DNA of 64,000 nt from Rhizopus sp. PT2906 (taxonomy: Eukaryota; Mucoromycota; Mucoromycetes; Mucorales; Rhizopodaceae): positions 51,931 to 115,930 of the forward strand of contig JAMYHX010000083.1 in NCBI GenBank assembly GCA_025529335.1. Direction: 5' to 3'. This document shows, in pieces, positions 22,207-34,053 of the stretch; within the stretch, counting starts at the first letter, position 1; each line of letters starts with the position of its first letter. The position numbers and the translations under genes were made by a program. The notes under the pieces are model-generated. The model saw only the letters and a list, made by a program, of their open reading frames with translations, made no database searches and was not told the origin of the DNA.

Positions 22207-23382
22207 ATGGAAGCAGTAGCAGAATTCCCTGAAGGATTCTTCTTTATACGATGCAAGGCAAAATCATTTGCTTTGGACGTAGCCAACGGTAGCATGATTG
22301 TAAGGCTTACTTTTTGCTTACAACAATGTACTAACATATACTTAAAAAAAAAAACTCTTCAGAATGACACGCCTATTATTATATGGCCACAGGTAAAAAC
22401 AAACATAAAAAGGATGTTGCTATAGTTACTTATAAGCTCTCTTGCAGAAAATGGTGGATAGTATTAATCAGGTAACTTTTGTCCTAGCAACCATAGTTCG
22501 CTCAACCTTAAATTGAATAGCTGTGGATGCATGAAGACGGCTTTTTAATAAATAAGAAGTCAGGGCTTGGTAAGTAAAGGATGCACTCATTGAGAAATAA
22601 TAAAAGCTAAATAATATTTATAGTACTTGACATTAGAGGAGGTAAACATTACACTTGATATAAGAGAAGAGAGAACTTATGTCATCAAAGGTATTGAGCG
22701 TGATAAACTTATCATTCAATATGCCCGTAAGCCTGGGCTTGCGCACAATCAGAGATGGAAGTATCAGGATGGGTATATCTTCCCTAGTGCAGCTCCTCAT
22801 CTCGTGATAGATATTAAAGTAAAGCATATATTAGACAGTATAAAAATACTAAACAACTCTAGTAGGGCGGAGAATATAAGAATGGCAATAACATATTCCT
22901 AAATACCAAGAACCCACATTCACCTACTCAACAATTCATTATACAACCATTTGAAAATGAAAAGTCTAGACAAGAATTGGCTTTGCTAAGGCCATCTCCT
23001 CGTAAGTTGAAAGATAACTGGATAAAAAAAAAAAAGATAAGCTTACTCTCCTTTTGTGTGTGTACATCGTTTAGTTCAAAGAAACTCATTATTCCCAAGA
23101 CAAGAGGAACTGTATGATTGCTACAGAATGGTATACCTAGAAAATAAACAAGTTACACCAGAACAGTTGGCAGGTGCTGCAGCGTTCAAGGTAAATACCC
23201 ACAGAGACTAGAAGCAGCCATCTCAATCATTTATGAAACCAAAGGCAATGAAAGATTATATCACAAGTATAAAGAATAAGAGTGAACCTATTGTCGCTAA
23301 TGATGATACAAGGAGAACCCTTTGTGAAGTTGTAAAGCAGGAGGTAAATCAGAGGAAGCAAAAGGCTACGACCATATTTTAA
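22207..23382 (+). CDS. Beta-trefoil (ricin-B-lectin-like fold) protein
   Basis: Nine exons are deduced: 22207-22299, 22363-22392, 22448-22471, 22521-22569, 22624-22641, 22691-22818, 22866-23001, 23075-23190 and 23245-23382, giving 243 aa. The first 140 residues show trefoil repeats: FFFIRCKAKSFALDV, NQLWMHEDGFLINKKSGL, VLDIRGG, NQRWKYQDGYIFP and VIDIKGG, the QxW/LDI pattern of carbohydrate- or protein-binding beta-trefoils. The C-terminal 90 residues are helical (LYDCYRMVYLENKQVTPEQ). There is no signal peptide, so it is probably cytoplasmic. Exons are unusually small (18-138 nt). The C terminus is uncertain: another open frame (RPYFNDYIQMKKVHH) runs on to about 23505 after the predicted TAA, so a further exon or an indel is possible. 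Confidence 0.75.
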
Positions 23383-23528
23383 TGATTATATACAAATGAA
23401 AAAGGTACATCACACGTTAACTCAAGCCCAGATACATAATCAAGAGTTGGTATCATCTGCTTCCATGGTAGCTGAATCGTATTTCAGTCGAGAATATAGC
23501 GTATAGTTCTTGTTTAAATAAATAAATT

Positions 23529-24511
23529 CTAAATAGCTGCTTTCCTTAATTCTATTTCCCAGTCTTCCATGCCTTCATACTCTTTCTCGTCTATATGTTT
23601 CTTTTCTTCAGATGGCTTGTCCTCTTTCTTGTCATGTGTCAACAGTTTATCCCCTTGGTGATCCTTTTCATTTTCAAAGTCTTCACAGCTAGAACTATTA
23701 TCATCATTATCTTGAAAACTAAACAATACAGTTTCATCATGATCCTTCTCTTCTTCTGGAGGCTGGCTTAGAATCTCTTGCTTGATAAGAGTAACTCTAT
23801 AGAAATAGTTTCTCCAGAACGTTTCTTCGTTGACACTAAACTAACGCGTAAACAAATCTTCATCACTTGTGTTGCATAATCCTTACTGCTGTGGTACAAG
23901 TGAGAATCGCATACGCGATAACTCTTGATCTTCTTGTAAAGCAGCATGAGCTGTCAGACTGTAGGCATTAAAATCAAATTGGACATTTGTTTCATCAGGG
24001 GGAGGAACCAGAAAGTTCCTTTTTTCCTACTTTAAATAAGATTTACTGTTTATTAATTCATGACTATTCGTAATACCTTGGATATTTCCATAATAGCTGC
24101 CTTCATTTGCCTTTCGTATCCTTTGTATCCAACCCATGGAGCAACAGGTACTACAGTTATGTATTGAGTATAATATTACACAGCTTGTAAAGGTATTACC
24201 TGCCCCTTTAGCTTGGCTTGACACAACATTCTCTTGCTTTTGCTTATTCAGCAAAAACGACGCCCTCTCGGTCTCAAATTCCTGTTGGAGGCTGCCTAAT
24301 CGTTTTGGTAATTCCTTGGCCTGTTGCTGTAATTTATTGAGTTGCTTGCTTAAATCCGGTAAACTCTTCGTTTGAAGTGTTTGAGAAAAAGAAGTCAAGC
24401 CTGAACTCACTGTCGACAGGACGGCTCGACTGAAGAAACTGTTCTTGTTTTCTATTTTGAACTTAATATGAATATATAAAACACCCTCATTCGTATACCT
24501 TTTTCAGTCAT
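23529..24511 (-). CDS. BSD-domain protein
   Basis: Exons 24511-24499, 24451-24200, 24150-24077, 24026-23887 and 23835-23529 give 261 aa. The N-terminal 85 residues are an amphipathic helical region and coiled coil. The BSD domain follows: ALQEDQELSRMRFSLVP and then ETFWRNYFYRVTLIKQ, with the diagnostic FWRNYFYR block. The preceding PWVGYKGYER and FLVPPPDE segments are typical of the BSDC1/SYAP1-type family. The C terminus is acidic and ends in DWEIELRKAAI. The family is linked to membrane trafficking and signalling, but its molecular job is not settled. The first exon is only 13 nt. Confidence 0.85.
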
Positions 24512-24645
24512 GGAAGTAGAGATGAAGCAAAAAGGAAAAAGAAAGAAATATTAATCTATTGTCACTCCGCTTTTGTCAAAAGGTACCTGCATGAAGCAGT
24601 TAAATGGATTGTGATTTCTATTGATATGACAACAAATTAAAACAA

Positions 24646-24921
24646 TTACAAGTTCTTAGTATCAATGCCTGCTTCTTGTAGCAACTTCTTTAGTTTTCCA
24701 GATGTATAAGCAGATTCAAGGTCGCTGTAACCACCAACGTGCTGTTGATTAATAAAGACGTTGGGCACAGTGCTCTGTTTGGTTAATTCTTTCAAGCATT
24801 CTTGAATATCCGCACCATCAGGACGTTCATTTAATTCTATTGCCTTGTAGTCTACATTGATATCGTCAAACAAGTCCTTGGCTCGAATAGAATAGCCACA
24901 ATAAGTTTTACTGAAAATCTA

Positions 24922-24952
<31 letters not shown>

Positions 24953-25056
24953 TTAGCCTAGTCTCATTCTCGACACAAAGGTAACCTTACTGTCACTTTA
25001 TTATCAGCAATAGTTTTCTTTACAAATTCTTTTATTCCATTGGCAATGGCAGACAT
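24646..25056 (-). CDS. Glutaredoxin with a CGYS active site
   Basis: Exons 25056-24991 and 24918-24646 give 112 aa. The thioredoxin fold is complete: TVFSKTY-type strand into the active site, STVPNVFINQQHVGGYSDLE with the cis-Pro TVP motif and the glutathione-binding GG-x-D loop. The active site reads CGYS instead of CPYC (dithiol) or CGFS (monothiol), so only one catalytic Cys remains. The rest looks like class I dithiol glutaredoxins. It would use glutathione to reduce mixed disulfides. The single intron contains an ATT microsatellite. Confidence 0.88.
24921..24952. repeat. AAT/ATT microsatellite in the glutaredoxin intron
   Basis: About ten AAT triplets (ATT on the coding strand) lie just upstream of the acceptor of the glutaredoxin intron. 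Confidence 0.9.
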
Positions 25057-25946
25057 TGTGAATAAGATGACCAACAACAAAAAAAAAAAGAGAAATGTGC
25101 CTTTGATTTGAAAGAGGGATAAGCACGCCATTCGCCGTCACACGATGTTCTAATGAACTTGATAAAAGCCTGCTTAATAAGCAAATCATTTATCATTGAC
25201 ATATTCCAACTTGTTATTCATTCTTCCATATTCATTAATAATTGACCTATACCGGATAGTCTTACAGAATGAAACATCTTGTACGGAAAAGGAAGAAGAG
25301 TAACAATTTCCGTTTAATCTGTTTACAGATATCACGCTCGTATGGAAAATAAGAAAAATTCTGGAAACACTATGCACACACCATCTGTCAATCTCGGCGG
25401 ACAGTCCCGTCCGACTGAAGTCTAAAGTTGAAACGGTTGCTGATTCTTGATTTGATGCACGATGAGAAAGGTATGCATGTGAAGTAGGGGGTTACATATG
25501 TTTGAAATTCTAGTGAAGGGTATTTTCTTGATGATTTACACCACATTTTGATCTTTACTGCGAAAGGGAATACGAGATGCATATGGTACTTTCTTGCCAT
25601 TTTTGGAAATCTTATTAGGGCAGTTTATTTTCTCACTAAAACGCTCAAAGCTATGCTCTGTTTACATTCACGACATGGTATGACTCAGAAGGAATGATAC
25701 AGTGTAACGCTATTTATGATAAAGGTTTTAGAAAAAAAAGGGGGTAAAGTAGGAGTTGTTCTAGAATAGAAAGTTACCCAATCTCGGATCAGTTTTTTAC
25801 GTAAAAATTAGTCCATTTTTATGTAAAAAGAAGAGTTACAAGAAAAGTTTTAGCGGCGAGCCAATCAATATAAAAACCGCAGAACATTACCTTTTTTTCT
25901 TCTTTCTACCCTTACTGAGTTATCCCTTTTTTTTTTATTAATTACA
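25057..25946. other. Divergent promoter region of glutaredoxin and ATPase
   Basis: An 890-bp region with no gene seen. A TATA-like box (AATATAAAAACC, about 25868-25879) lies roughly 70 bp upstream of the ATPase start codon, followed by a T-rich leader. Confidence 0.5.
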
Positions 25947-28929
25947 ATGAAGAGGGATGAAGTGCCCCTGCAAGCTTGGCACGTTGAAACAATTGATGAT
26001 GTCGCCAAACATTTAGATACAGATTTAGACAATGGTTTAACGTCAGAAGAAGCTTCAAAGAGACACACGATTTATGGATACAATGAACTTTCGGCAGATG
26101 GTGGACCTAAATGGATCAAGGTTCTGATGGGTCAATTCATGGATGCGATGAACTGGATCTTTATTGCACTTGCCATTGTTTGTTATGTCTTGGGCGATTA
26201 TATCACTGGATCATTGCTTTTGTTTATCGCTGTATTGAATATCTACCTGGGATTCTCACAAGAGTATGCTGCCGAACAGACATTGGCTGCTTTGCGCAAC
26301 CTGTCCTCCCCGATGACAAATGTTATACGTGACGGCGTGGAAAAATCCATTGCAAGTCGTGAGATTGTGCCCGGTGACATTCTTCTCGTTAAAGAAGGTG
26401 ATTCCGTCGGTGCTGATGCTCGCCTTGTCTATATTTCCAACTTGGAAATCGATGAAGCCCTGTTGACAGGCGAATCAGTGCCTGTTTCTAAGCAATTGAT
26501 TGTATTAGAAAAACAAGGTAATTAAATACATCCTTTCTCTTTTAATCGCTAATTTCTTTTGATGATCAACAGACGAACCCCTCGGCGATCGAGTCAACAT
26601 GATCTATTCTTCCACAATTGTTTCCAAAGGTCGAGGCAAGGCGATTGTAACCGCTACGGGTATGCATACAGAAATCGGCAAGGTTGCAAAAAAGTTGAAT
26701 GACTCAGGCGACAACGATAGAACACGTCTTCAGAAAAGTTTGGATAAAATGTACCTCATGCTGCTTGCAGCTGCAGTCATCTGTGTTATCGTCGTTTTGG
26801 CATCCGTAAAGTTTAAAGCAGATTACGATACTGGAATGTATGCGATGACAGCTGCCCTTTCTGTTCTACCAGCTGGATTAACCACCGTGATGACAGTAAC
26901 CCTAGTGCTCGGAGGAAAAGAGATGACACGGCAAAAGGCGATTGTTCGAAAATTAAAGTGCTTAGAAACCTTGGGTTCGGTCACCAACATTTTCTCTGAC
27001 AAGACTGGAACACTGACGATGGCAAAGATGGTCGTCGTACGCTTCTGGACCCCGTTGGAAGGCTTTTTTTATGTGACGCCTAATGGCTTGGCTCCTGTCG
27101 GCGATGTATACCAAACATTCGAAGAAATTCCTGACAAAATTGGTGACGACAAGAGTGCGGTTCGTGTCGACAGAGACTCACTCTCGTCTGAAACATTACA
27201 GCTCGTAAGATGTGCAGCACTTTGCAACGTGTCTAGTATCTACCGCCGAGAACAAGATAATGAAAGTGAAAAAACGACGGATGAGAGCGCCGATTCAGAT
27301 GATTGGATCGCAAGCGGCGCACCTACCGAAGTGGCCCTTCAAGTCTTTGCTCACAAGTTTGGTATGGGAAAACCTGATTTGAGCAACAATGGCTGGGAAC
27401 TCCTTGCAGAATATCAGTTTGACTCAACTATCAAGCGCATGTCGACGGTGTGTGTTGACAGAAACAGTGGCGTAGTCTATGTATTTACTAAAGGGGCAGC
27501 CGAACGTGTGATCGAACTATGTTCTAACGTACCAATCGAAGTAGACAAATCACGTATCTTGGACACAGTCTATACTTTAGCTACAAAAGGTCTTCGAGTA
27601 ATGGCAATGTCATACCGCAAGCTGGATATTCCTTCCGATATCACTGCTGAAGAATTACAAAAGATGCGCCGTGAAGATGTGGAACGTGACCTTGTCTTTG
27701 TTGGGTTAACTGGTATTTATGATCCACCTCGTGATGAATCACGCCAGGCCGTTCGAGAAGCACATCAAGCTGGTATCTCTGTTCATATGTTGACTGGTGA
27801 TCATGAAGCTACTGCAACTGCTATTGCCAAAGAAATTGATATTTTGAACCGAAAAATGAGCCCCGAAGAAATCAACTCTTTAGTAATGACTGGTACTGCG
27901 TTTGACGCTCTGTCTGATGAAGAAATCGACGCACTTCCCAGGCTTCCCCTTGTCGTCGCACGTTGCTCTCCTGAAACCAAAGTCAAAATGATCCAAGCGT
28001 CTGCACGTCGTAACAATATCTCTGCCATGACAGGTGATGGTGTCAATGACTCTCCCTCACTTCGTATTGCGGATGTAGGTATTGCCATGGGCAAGAACGG
28101 CAGCGATGTAGCGAAGCAAGCTTCTGATATAATCTTGACCGACGATAACTTTGCAACCATCATTCGTGCTATCGCTGAAGGCCGTCGCATCTATCAAAAC
28201 ATGCAACGTTTCCTCCTTTACTACTGGATTTGTTTGCTTGGTATGGCTCTTGTCGTCCTTGTGTGCTTAGCTGTTCGGGATCCTGCTGGTAGAAGTGCTG
28301 CGCCTTTGTCTACTCTTCAAATGATATTTATGTATGTCTCCATTACTCCACCAGCCGGTTTACTCAGTGTGCTACCTCCATCCAAGACAGTCATGCAGGA
28401 ACCTCCACGTCCACCAACTGAAAGCATATTCAATCGGGAAATTATTATTGATACATTCGTTTACTCTATTGGTTTCTGTATTGTCTGTATGATTGCTTAC
28501 TTCGTCCCTCTTTACGTTATCGGTAATGGTATTGGTGGAGTGAATTGTGACTCAAACTATGTACCAGGCACCTGCGATTCATTTTTCAGAGCACGTGCTT
28601 CGCTCTTGGTAACTGTGACATTTGTGTCTATGGTAGTCATGGTCCACTGTCGAAGTTATCGTGAACCCCAATGGAACCTGGCTGGTCTCAAGGAAACACT
28701 CAAGTCTCTTACGATCATTGGCACGTTCTTTTTCAACATTATCTGTCTTTGTATTTTTATGTACATTCCTAAAGTGGCTATCAAAGGCTTCCGTATGCTT
28801 GGAATTACTTGGGAATGGGGCCTGGACGTTGGCTTAGTCTTGGCCATAGTTATCTATGGTGAAGTCTTTAAGTTCCTGAAGCGCAAGTTTATGAAACCTT
28901 TGGAAAACACTCTGATAGAAGACGAGTAA
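25947..28929 (+). CDS. P-type cation ATPase, ENA-like (type IID, Na+/K+ efflux)
   Basis: Exons 25947-26517 and 26573-28929 give 975 aa. All P-type modules are present: N-terminal cation-ATPase domain, actuator loop EALLTGESVPVSK, phosphorylation site FSDKTGTLTMAK, nucleotide-binding region (FTKGAAERVIELC) and hinge MTGDGVNDSPSLRIADVGIA. About ten membrane helices are visible; helix 4 reads SVLPAGLTTVMTVTL. The C-terminal pattern (ICLLGMALVVLVCLAV, LSTLQMIFMY, SYREPQWNL) is closest to fungal ENA ATPases, which pump Na+ or K+ out at the plasma membrane. The substrate is inferred from family resemblance only. Length is usual for ENA (about 1000 aa). It has one intron only. Confidence 0.88.
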
Positions 28930-29116
28930 AATCATACACACACTAACTTAGACTATTGTGATATGTTATCACTAAAATAACAACACAGCTCTCAATGTAC
29001 AGACATATAATAGACTTCAATACGAGTACTACCAACCTATATTTTGTTAATTTATTTTCTTTATACAAACATTATTAATAAAACTAATCAACTTGACACG
29101 CTACTTTTCTATACTT

Positions 29117-31769
29117 TTATCGTTGCTTTTCATATTCGATAAATACTTGTACAAAATAATAATCATATTCAAAAGTACTTGAAGAAGTGTTAAGCATATT
29201 TACTTTCAAAAGACCACTACTAGTTTCAAAAGTCCAATGACTGCCTGCACTCATTTCAAAACCGTCTATTAATACCCGTTTTATACACAAAGAAGCTTGT
29301 CTATTTTCAGTTTGACATCCTGCCTCTTTATGGCATGTTGCTATCCAAAAACCACAGGACTGACTTTTGTGAGAAAGATAAGCTTCAAATTTTGCGTTCA
29401 AGCAGCCTAAAGATGTGCTTGCCATTGGTATAAGTCTTGTTTTTAAAATTGCTCGAGTGCCGTTCATTTTGTCGATTAGACCAAGACATGCGGCAGATAT
29501 GGAACCAATTGAGTGAGTGCAGCAAACAGCGATCAAGGATGATTCAAATCCATTTATTGGGATGAGCATTGCTTCTTCTGTGTGACTGTCCTTGTTGGTA
29601 AGGTTCGATTTAGGAAACAAAGGCGTGAGCTTTCCTCGGTTGCGTCCAGTAACTACATATGCAACAGAAAGCCGTTTTGAGAGTATAGGAAGATTAAACA
29701 TGGAGCCTTTCACCACGCCTAACCTTTCGCAAGATGTCGTATTCCAAAACCCACAGACACCATATCCTAACCTTCCAGTATTATCCAGTTCTTCAATGTT
29801 AACATTATACATACTTAAAAGTGCTCCATTACCCATAGGATCTCCGAATACAGTATCAAAGGTAGGTATTGGTGGTTGACATGATCTGAGCAAGGTCGGT
29901 CCCCTGCTTTTGCTGATAGCTACTAAGGCCTCGATCAACGGCAAAGAATGTTTTCCTAGATTATCTGTGATATATATAGGCCCTCCAGAAATGGCACGAC
30001 TTGATATAGATAAGAAACGTACCAAAGAACGTATTCATTAGACTTACCTCGATGCATGATATTCACCAAATGCATGATCTGACTGGAACATGTCCCAGTC
30101 TGGTATGACCGGATAACATCTTAGCCAGAGCGCATTGATTGCATTAACATAGATGTGCCATGGATGACTATCAATTACATCTGGAAAGAAATCGTCACTA
30201 CTCCTGTTGAACTAAAGTTAAGCTTCGTGTGGCAGTTTGGCTGTATTAAAGTAAACCTGAATGTGCATTTTGTCTTGCATGAAAGCACAGGATTAAATAG
30301 TATGTAAGGTGTTAATGACATGCAGTGAATTACTCTTCCTTCAAGTTGCTCATCTGATGCTTTCACGACTGCTTTTCTATACTCGTTCCATAAATGCATG
30401 CAGTGGTCTGGTAGATTAAGGAAACCTCCTTGATTATCTACTTTAACAAAATCAACATTTGATGCATGCAAAAACTTGTAAAAATCATCATAAAAAAGAT
30501 CAGCATGCTTCACGAGGCCTATCGAGGTTCCTTGATTGTTTGTTACATCTATTGGATCATACCCTTGGCTGTCTGCAAAAGATGTACATATGCCATTCCA
30601 GTAACCACAGAGGGTATGCCAAACACCAACATGGCTCAAAAAAGGATTTTCTTTTTTAATAATTGTTACAACCTCCTTTAGAGTGAGATCTGGAAACCTT
30701 GTAGGATGGACATCAAAGGTGGCCATACGTGATTTACTGGATGTGTGCTGCCATCCATCATCAATTATTAGATATCTTACTGGTATGTTGTTGGATCTTA
30801 TGTCACTGAGTAGCCGTAGTAGCTTTTCAAATGTCATGGATGTTCCAAGCGCATTCCAGGTACAGTAACCAAGTGTATCGGACAGGGTCCCATTTTGAGT
30901 ACTCTGAGCTATGTTTTTGATTGTATCCGATATCTTTGCAATTTGCTTAAAGTAGTATTCTAAAGCGTAGGCAACAATCGATGCATATTTTAATGGATCA
31001 GATGCTTCTAAAACAAGAACATGCACGTGGTGTTCTTGAATTTGGGCATCACTGTCTGATATGACTTGATAATGAATGTTGATATTATTATTGGCGCCGT
31101 AAGAAAACCAACAGTCAAGCGAAGAGCTGCAGGCCATCCAAAGATGCAAGTTTCCTGCTTCGTTATCCCGATAAAGAAGTAGCTGATGTTTGTCAAGAGA
31201 GCAAATGAGACAATCTTTGCCGGAGATAGGCGTGAGCCATGTTACTCTAAATTGATTAAAAAATAAAGACATTGTATTGCATATATTTGTAGTAGGTATT
31301 ACCCCTTTCGTAAATACGAAACGTAACTATACATAGGCCCAACTCTACCAAGATGCATTTGACCACGTTTTTCTCGAATTGGAGCTGAGAAATGGTCCAG
31401 ATGAAATCCTCGAGAGGTTTCGTTTGCTATCCAGTCAAGGTGAGGCAAGCACTCGGTTGACAAATGATCTTTTGCCAACCTAATATGACCATTTTGTCCT
31501 GGTTTACCATACCAAGACCATTGATCATCGGTCTGTTTCTTGAATCTTAACGTAAATTCGTAGTTGTCTGGAGGAAGGTCATATGTATGGATCATCAATT
31601 GATATCCTTCTTTTTGGCTCTTGAAACTAAAAGAAGTCCACTCCTTCGAGCGTGTTAAATTTGACCATAGCTCTATACAATCATACTCTGTTGCAATACA
31701 GTAAAAAATAATAGGCTGCTTATGTTGAATAACGGTACTGCATCCTATGTCTGGTGAAAGTAGAACCAT
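29117..31769 (-). CDS. GH36-family glycosidase (raffinose synthase / alpha-galactosidase-like)
   Basis: Exons 31769-31303, 31246-30257, 30203-30048 and 29999-29117 give 831 aa. The catalytic barrel shows GH36 landmarks: GYCTWNALG, RYLIIDDGWQ, VGVWHTLCGYW, FVKVDNQGG with the expected nucleophile Asp, RSSDDFFP (created only by the 30256-30204 splice) and SRAISGGPIYITDN with the acid/base Asp. The N-terminal beta domain and the C-terminal beta-sandwich are complete. No signal peptide is seen, so it is probably intracellular, as for plant and fungal raffinose-synthase-like enzymes acting on alpha-galactosides. The start may lie further upstream, because the ATG is preceded by a T-rich AG that could be a splice acceptor. 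Confidence 0.85.
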
Positions 31770-31940
31770 CTAAAAAAGAACAAACAAGTCTCTTTGGGAA
31801 CACCACAAAAAATCCTTAGGAGACACCACACTCCCGACGCTTCGGAATCTGAATAATAGTGGTCATAACCTTTTTTAATAATATCTTTGCATATGTGTAA
31901 GGCATGAATAATCGTTACTGAGAAATTATATATGATTTCC
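31770..31940. other. Spacer upstream of the GH36 gene
   Basis: Short region holding the GH36 promoter or an unseen first exon. Nothing else is supported. Confidence 0.4.
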
Positions 31941-32000
31941 AAAAATTATTGACACTGATGCCAAGAGTAAAATTCGCGATCGTTAAATTCTATTGTCACG
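31941..32000 (+). repeat. 5' end of a Tc1-like element, copy 1
   Basis: Sixty bases identical to 63941-64000 except for one A/G difference at 31979. The repeat lies 146 bp before the transposase start codon of the element that follows, so it is probably the element's left end or promoter. Homology to the second copy begins abruptly at 31941. Confidence 0.85.
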
Positions 32001-32145
32001 TTTACCATTGGTTGATTTCGTTTGCTAACAAATTAAATGGCGTAAATGTAGAAACTTTGTCGTACAAAATATGTGTATATTAAGCATGAAAGCACTGTCA
32101 GCTTTCTTTTTACTCTCTTTCTCATTAAAAACCGAGTATTACAAA

Positions 32146-32760
32146 ATGAGCTTTCAAATTTTCTATGAAGACGGCCACGGTAATGCAGTTGATGAATACG
32201 ATGGACCTGAGCCTATGGACTACATCATTGATGAGGAGCGATATGCTTTAGAAACAGTTAGTTCACACACTCAGTATTTGCATAATCAGCCTCAGGAGAA
32301 TAATTTCGATGTAGACTCTATGGCAAGAGATGAAGTAGATATTTGCATGAGTAAGCGAGCATACACACTTTACACGGATCAAGACAAAGTTAGATTCTTT
32401 AAACTGGTGTTTGAGAAAGTTATGAGTGCTTCAGCTGCTGCGAAACAATTAGGTATTCATGTTTGCACAGATCAAAGATGGGCTCAAATGTACAAAACGT
32501 ATCCTGATAGTATTTTTATAAAGCATAAGAAAATGGGCCGCTCGCGTATACTTCATGAAGAACACAAGCAAGTGATCTTGGAGTACATAGATGAGAATCC
32601 TTCAGCCGTCTTGGGCAAGTAATGGAGCGGCTGCTACAAAGGTTTCATGATCTCAAAGTCTCCAAAAGAACTATCTATAATTTTGTAAGAACTGAATGTA
32701 GCTTGTCATTCAAAAAAGCCTAATTTCAGCCTATAGATAGGAACAGTGGAGAAAAAAAAT
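32146..32760 (+). pseudogene. Truncated Tc1-like transposase (N-terminal part)
   Basis: From an ATG at 32146 the frame encodes an acidic leader, then a helix-turn-helix (AAAKQLGIHVCTDQRWAQMY), then GRSRILHEEHKQVILEYIDE. It ends at a TAA at 32620-32622; one frame over the homology continues (VMERLLQRFHDLKVSKRTIYN) and stops again. No DDE catalytic domain follows, so the copy is both frameshifted and 3'-truncated. It shares the HTH and linker pattern with the dead copy at 11.6-12.5 kb. Confidence 0.75.
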
Positions 32761-34053
32761 TCAGGAGCGTTCTGACTGAGTTCGTAAACATAATCGGAGC
32801 ATTTCAACCATTCGTCTTTTGAATCAAAACAACTTTTCCTTAATCGAGTACAATAAGACTAGTATCACTTACAGTTACTTGATTTTTATCCTTTTCCTAT
32901 ATCGCTCGTTCTTAAACTTTCATTCTTTGAGATATTTAGATCCGGTGGTCACAATACAATCGGCCAACTCATAAAACTTATTACAATAGTATGCGTCCAA
33001 CTGGGTCATTAAATAAAGCTCCCTTACATCGTATAAAATTACAGAAGAGTAACACATAGATTTGTGCACCTGCTTGATCAAAGATCGCGACAAGGAAATC
33101 GCCATGATGGAAAAGGAAAGTTGAAAACTCTCCAGACGAACACAACAGGGTCATACAACCTCCAGATCGAATTTCCAGAATAGTATAATATGTTGGACTC
33201 GACAAATTTTTAGACAGTGTTAAGCGGTTGCACCCGAGATTGCCAAGAATGAACAATTCTGCTCTTTGACATGCTTTTACCAAACATGACTTTAATAAAC
33301 AGCAATGGTATGTATTGGAATTATAAAATCATGAATTTGCAATTGGTATAAATAGAGATAGTGGGATAAATGCCAGTAAAAAAAAAAGGCATCTCATTTT
33401 TATCATGACTCTTGTCACTGTAGTTGGTGGGACGGAGACATCTTAAAGACATAGTCTAGGTTTGTATCATTTAATTTTTTCATTGGATTGGAATTGTCAC
33501 CTCGTAGGACAACTTAAATATATTACAAGATCTGATAAAGCTACTTTGCTTGATTAAATGGTATTTCTGCTTATGTTAACTTGGCAATCAGTTACACACA
33601 TATTTTCGATACAATGCTATTAACACGATATTACTACTAGTGCGGGGAATATCGGCAATAACCGCAGGACTCTTTCTTACACGATTAGTTGAAAGTTAAC
33701 AAAAGCGTTAAAGGTCTTTGATGTATCGTAAAATCAATTGAGCTATTTCTGAGGTAGTTATAAATGTTTCTATCGTGATTAATTAGGATAATGAGTTAGA
33801 TGACCAAAGACTGTGTTAACTCTAAAAATAACGGAGGAATGTTAGTAATTTCCGCACCATAGTTGAGATTAGAAAAAAAAATGTTACTCTACATTTTCAT
33901 TGGAACTTTCCAAACGTGTAACACATCTTGATCTGATAACTCATGGATACCTACAACTGGTTTGTGTAACTTGATATTTATCTGATTTTTTTAAACCATC
34001 TTTATCATCTTCTTTTCTTTGTGGCAGTCTTTAGTTTCGAAGTTTATTAAGCC
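32761..34053. other. Intergenic, gene-poor
   Basis: About 1.3 kb with no gene supported. A 100-codon minus-strand open frame (33283-32981) lacks any motif. The right end is the promoter of the siderophore transporter with three WGATAR sites. Confidence 0.5.
33934..34007. promoter_or_regulatory. Cluster of three WGATAR sites upstream of the siderophore transporter
   Basis: TGATAA at 33934-33939 (+), AGATAA at 33978-33983 (-) and TGATAA at 34002-34007 (-) lie 47-120 bp before the start codon. Fungal iron regulators of the SreA/Fep1/Urbs1 GATA type bind (A/T)GATA(A/G) and repress siderophore-uptake genes when iron is plentiful, so the cluster fits the gene. Occupancy is inferred. Confidence 0.45.

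Noticed and set aside
22624..22902. Direct reading of the 91-codon ORF as the beta-trefoil exon
   Set aside because: It needs a different frame at VLDIRGG; a 50-nt GTAAAC...AAAG intron restores the trefoil pattern in phase.
27801..28190. 129-codon minus-strand ORF inside the ATPase
   Set aside because: Lies opposite the conserved TGDGVNDSP hinge region and has no protein-like features of its own.
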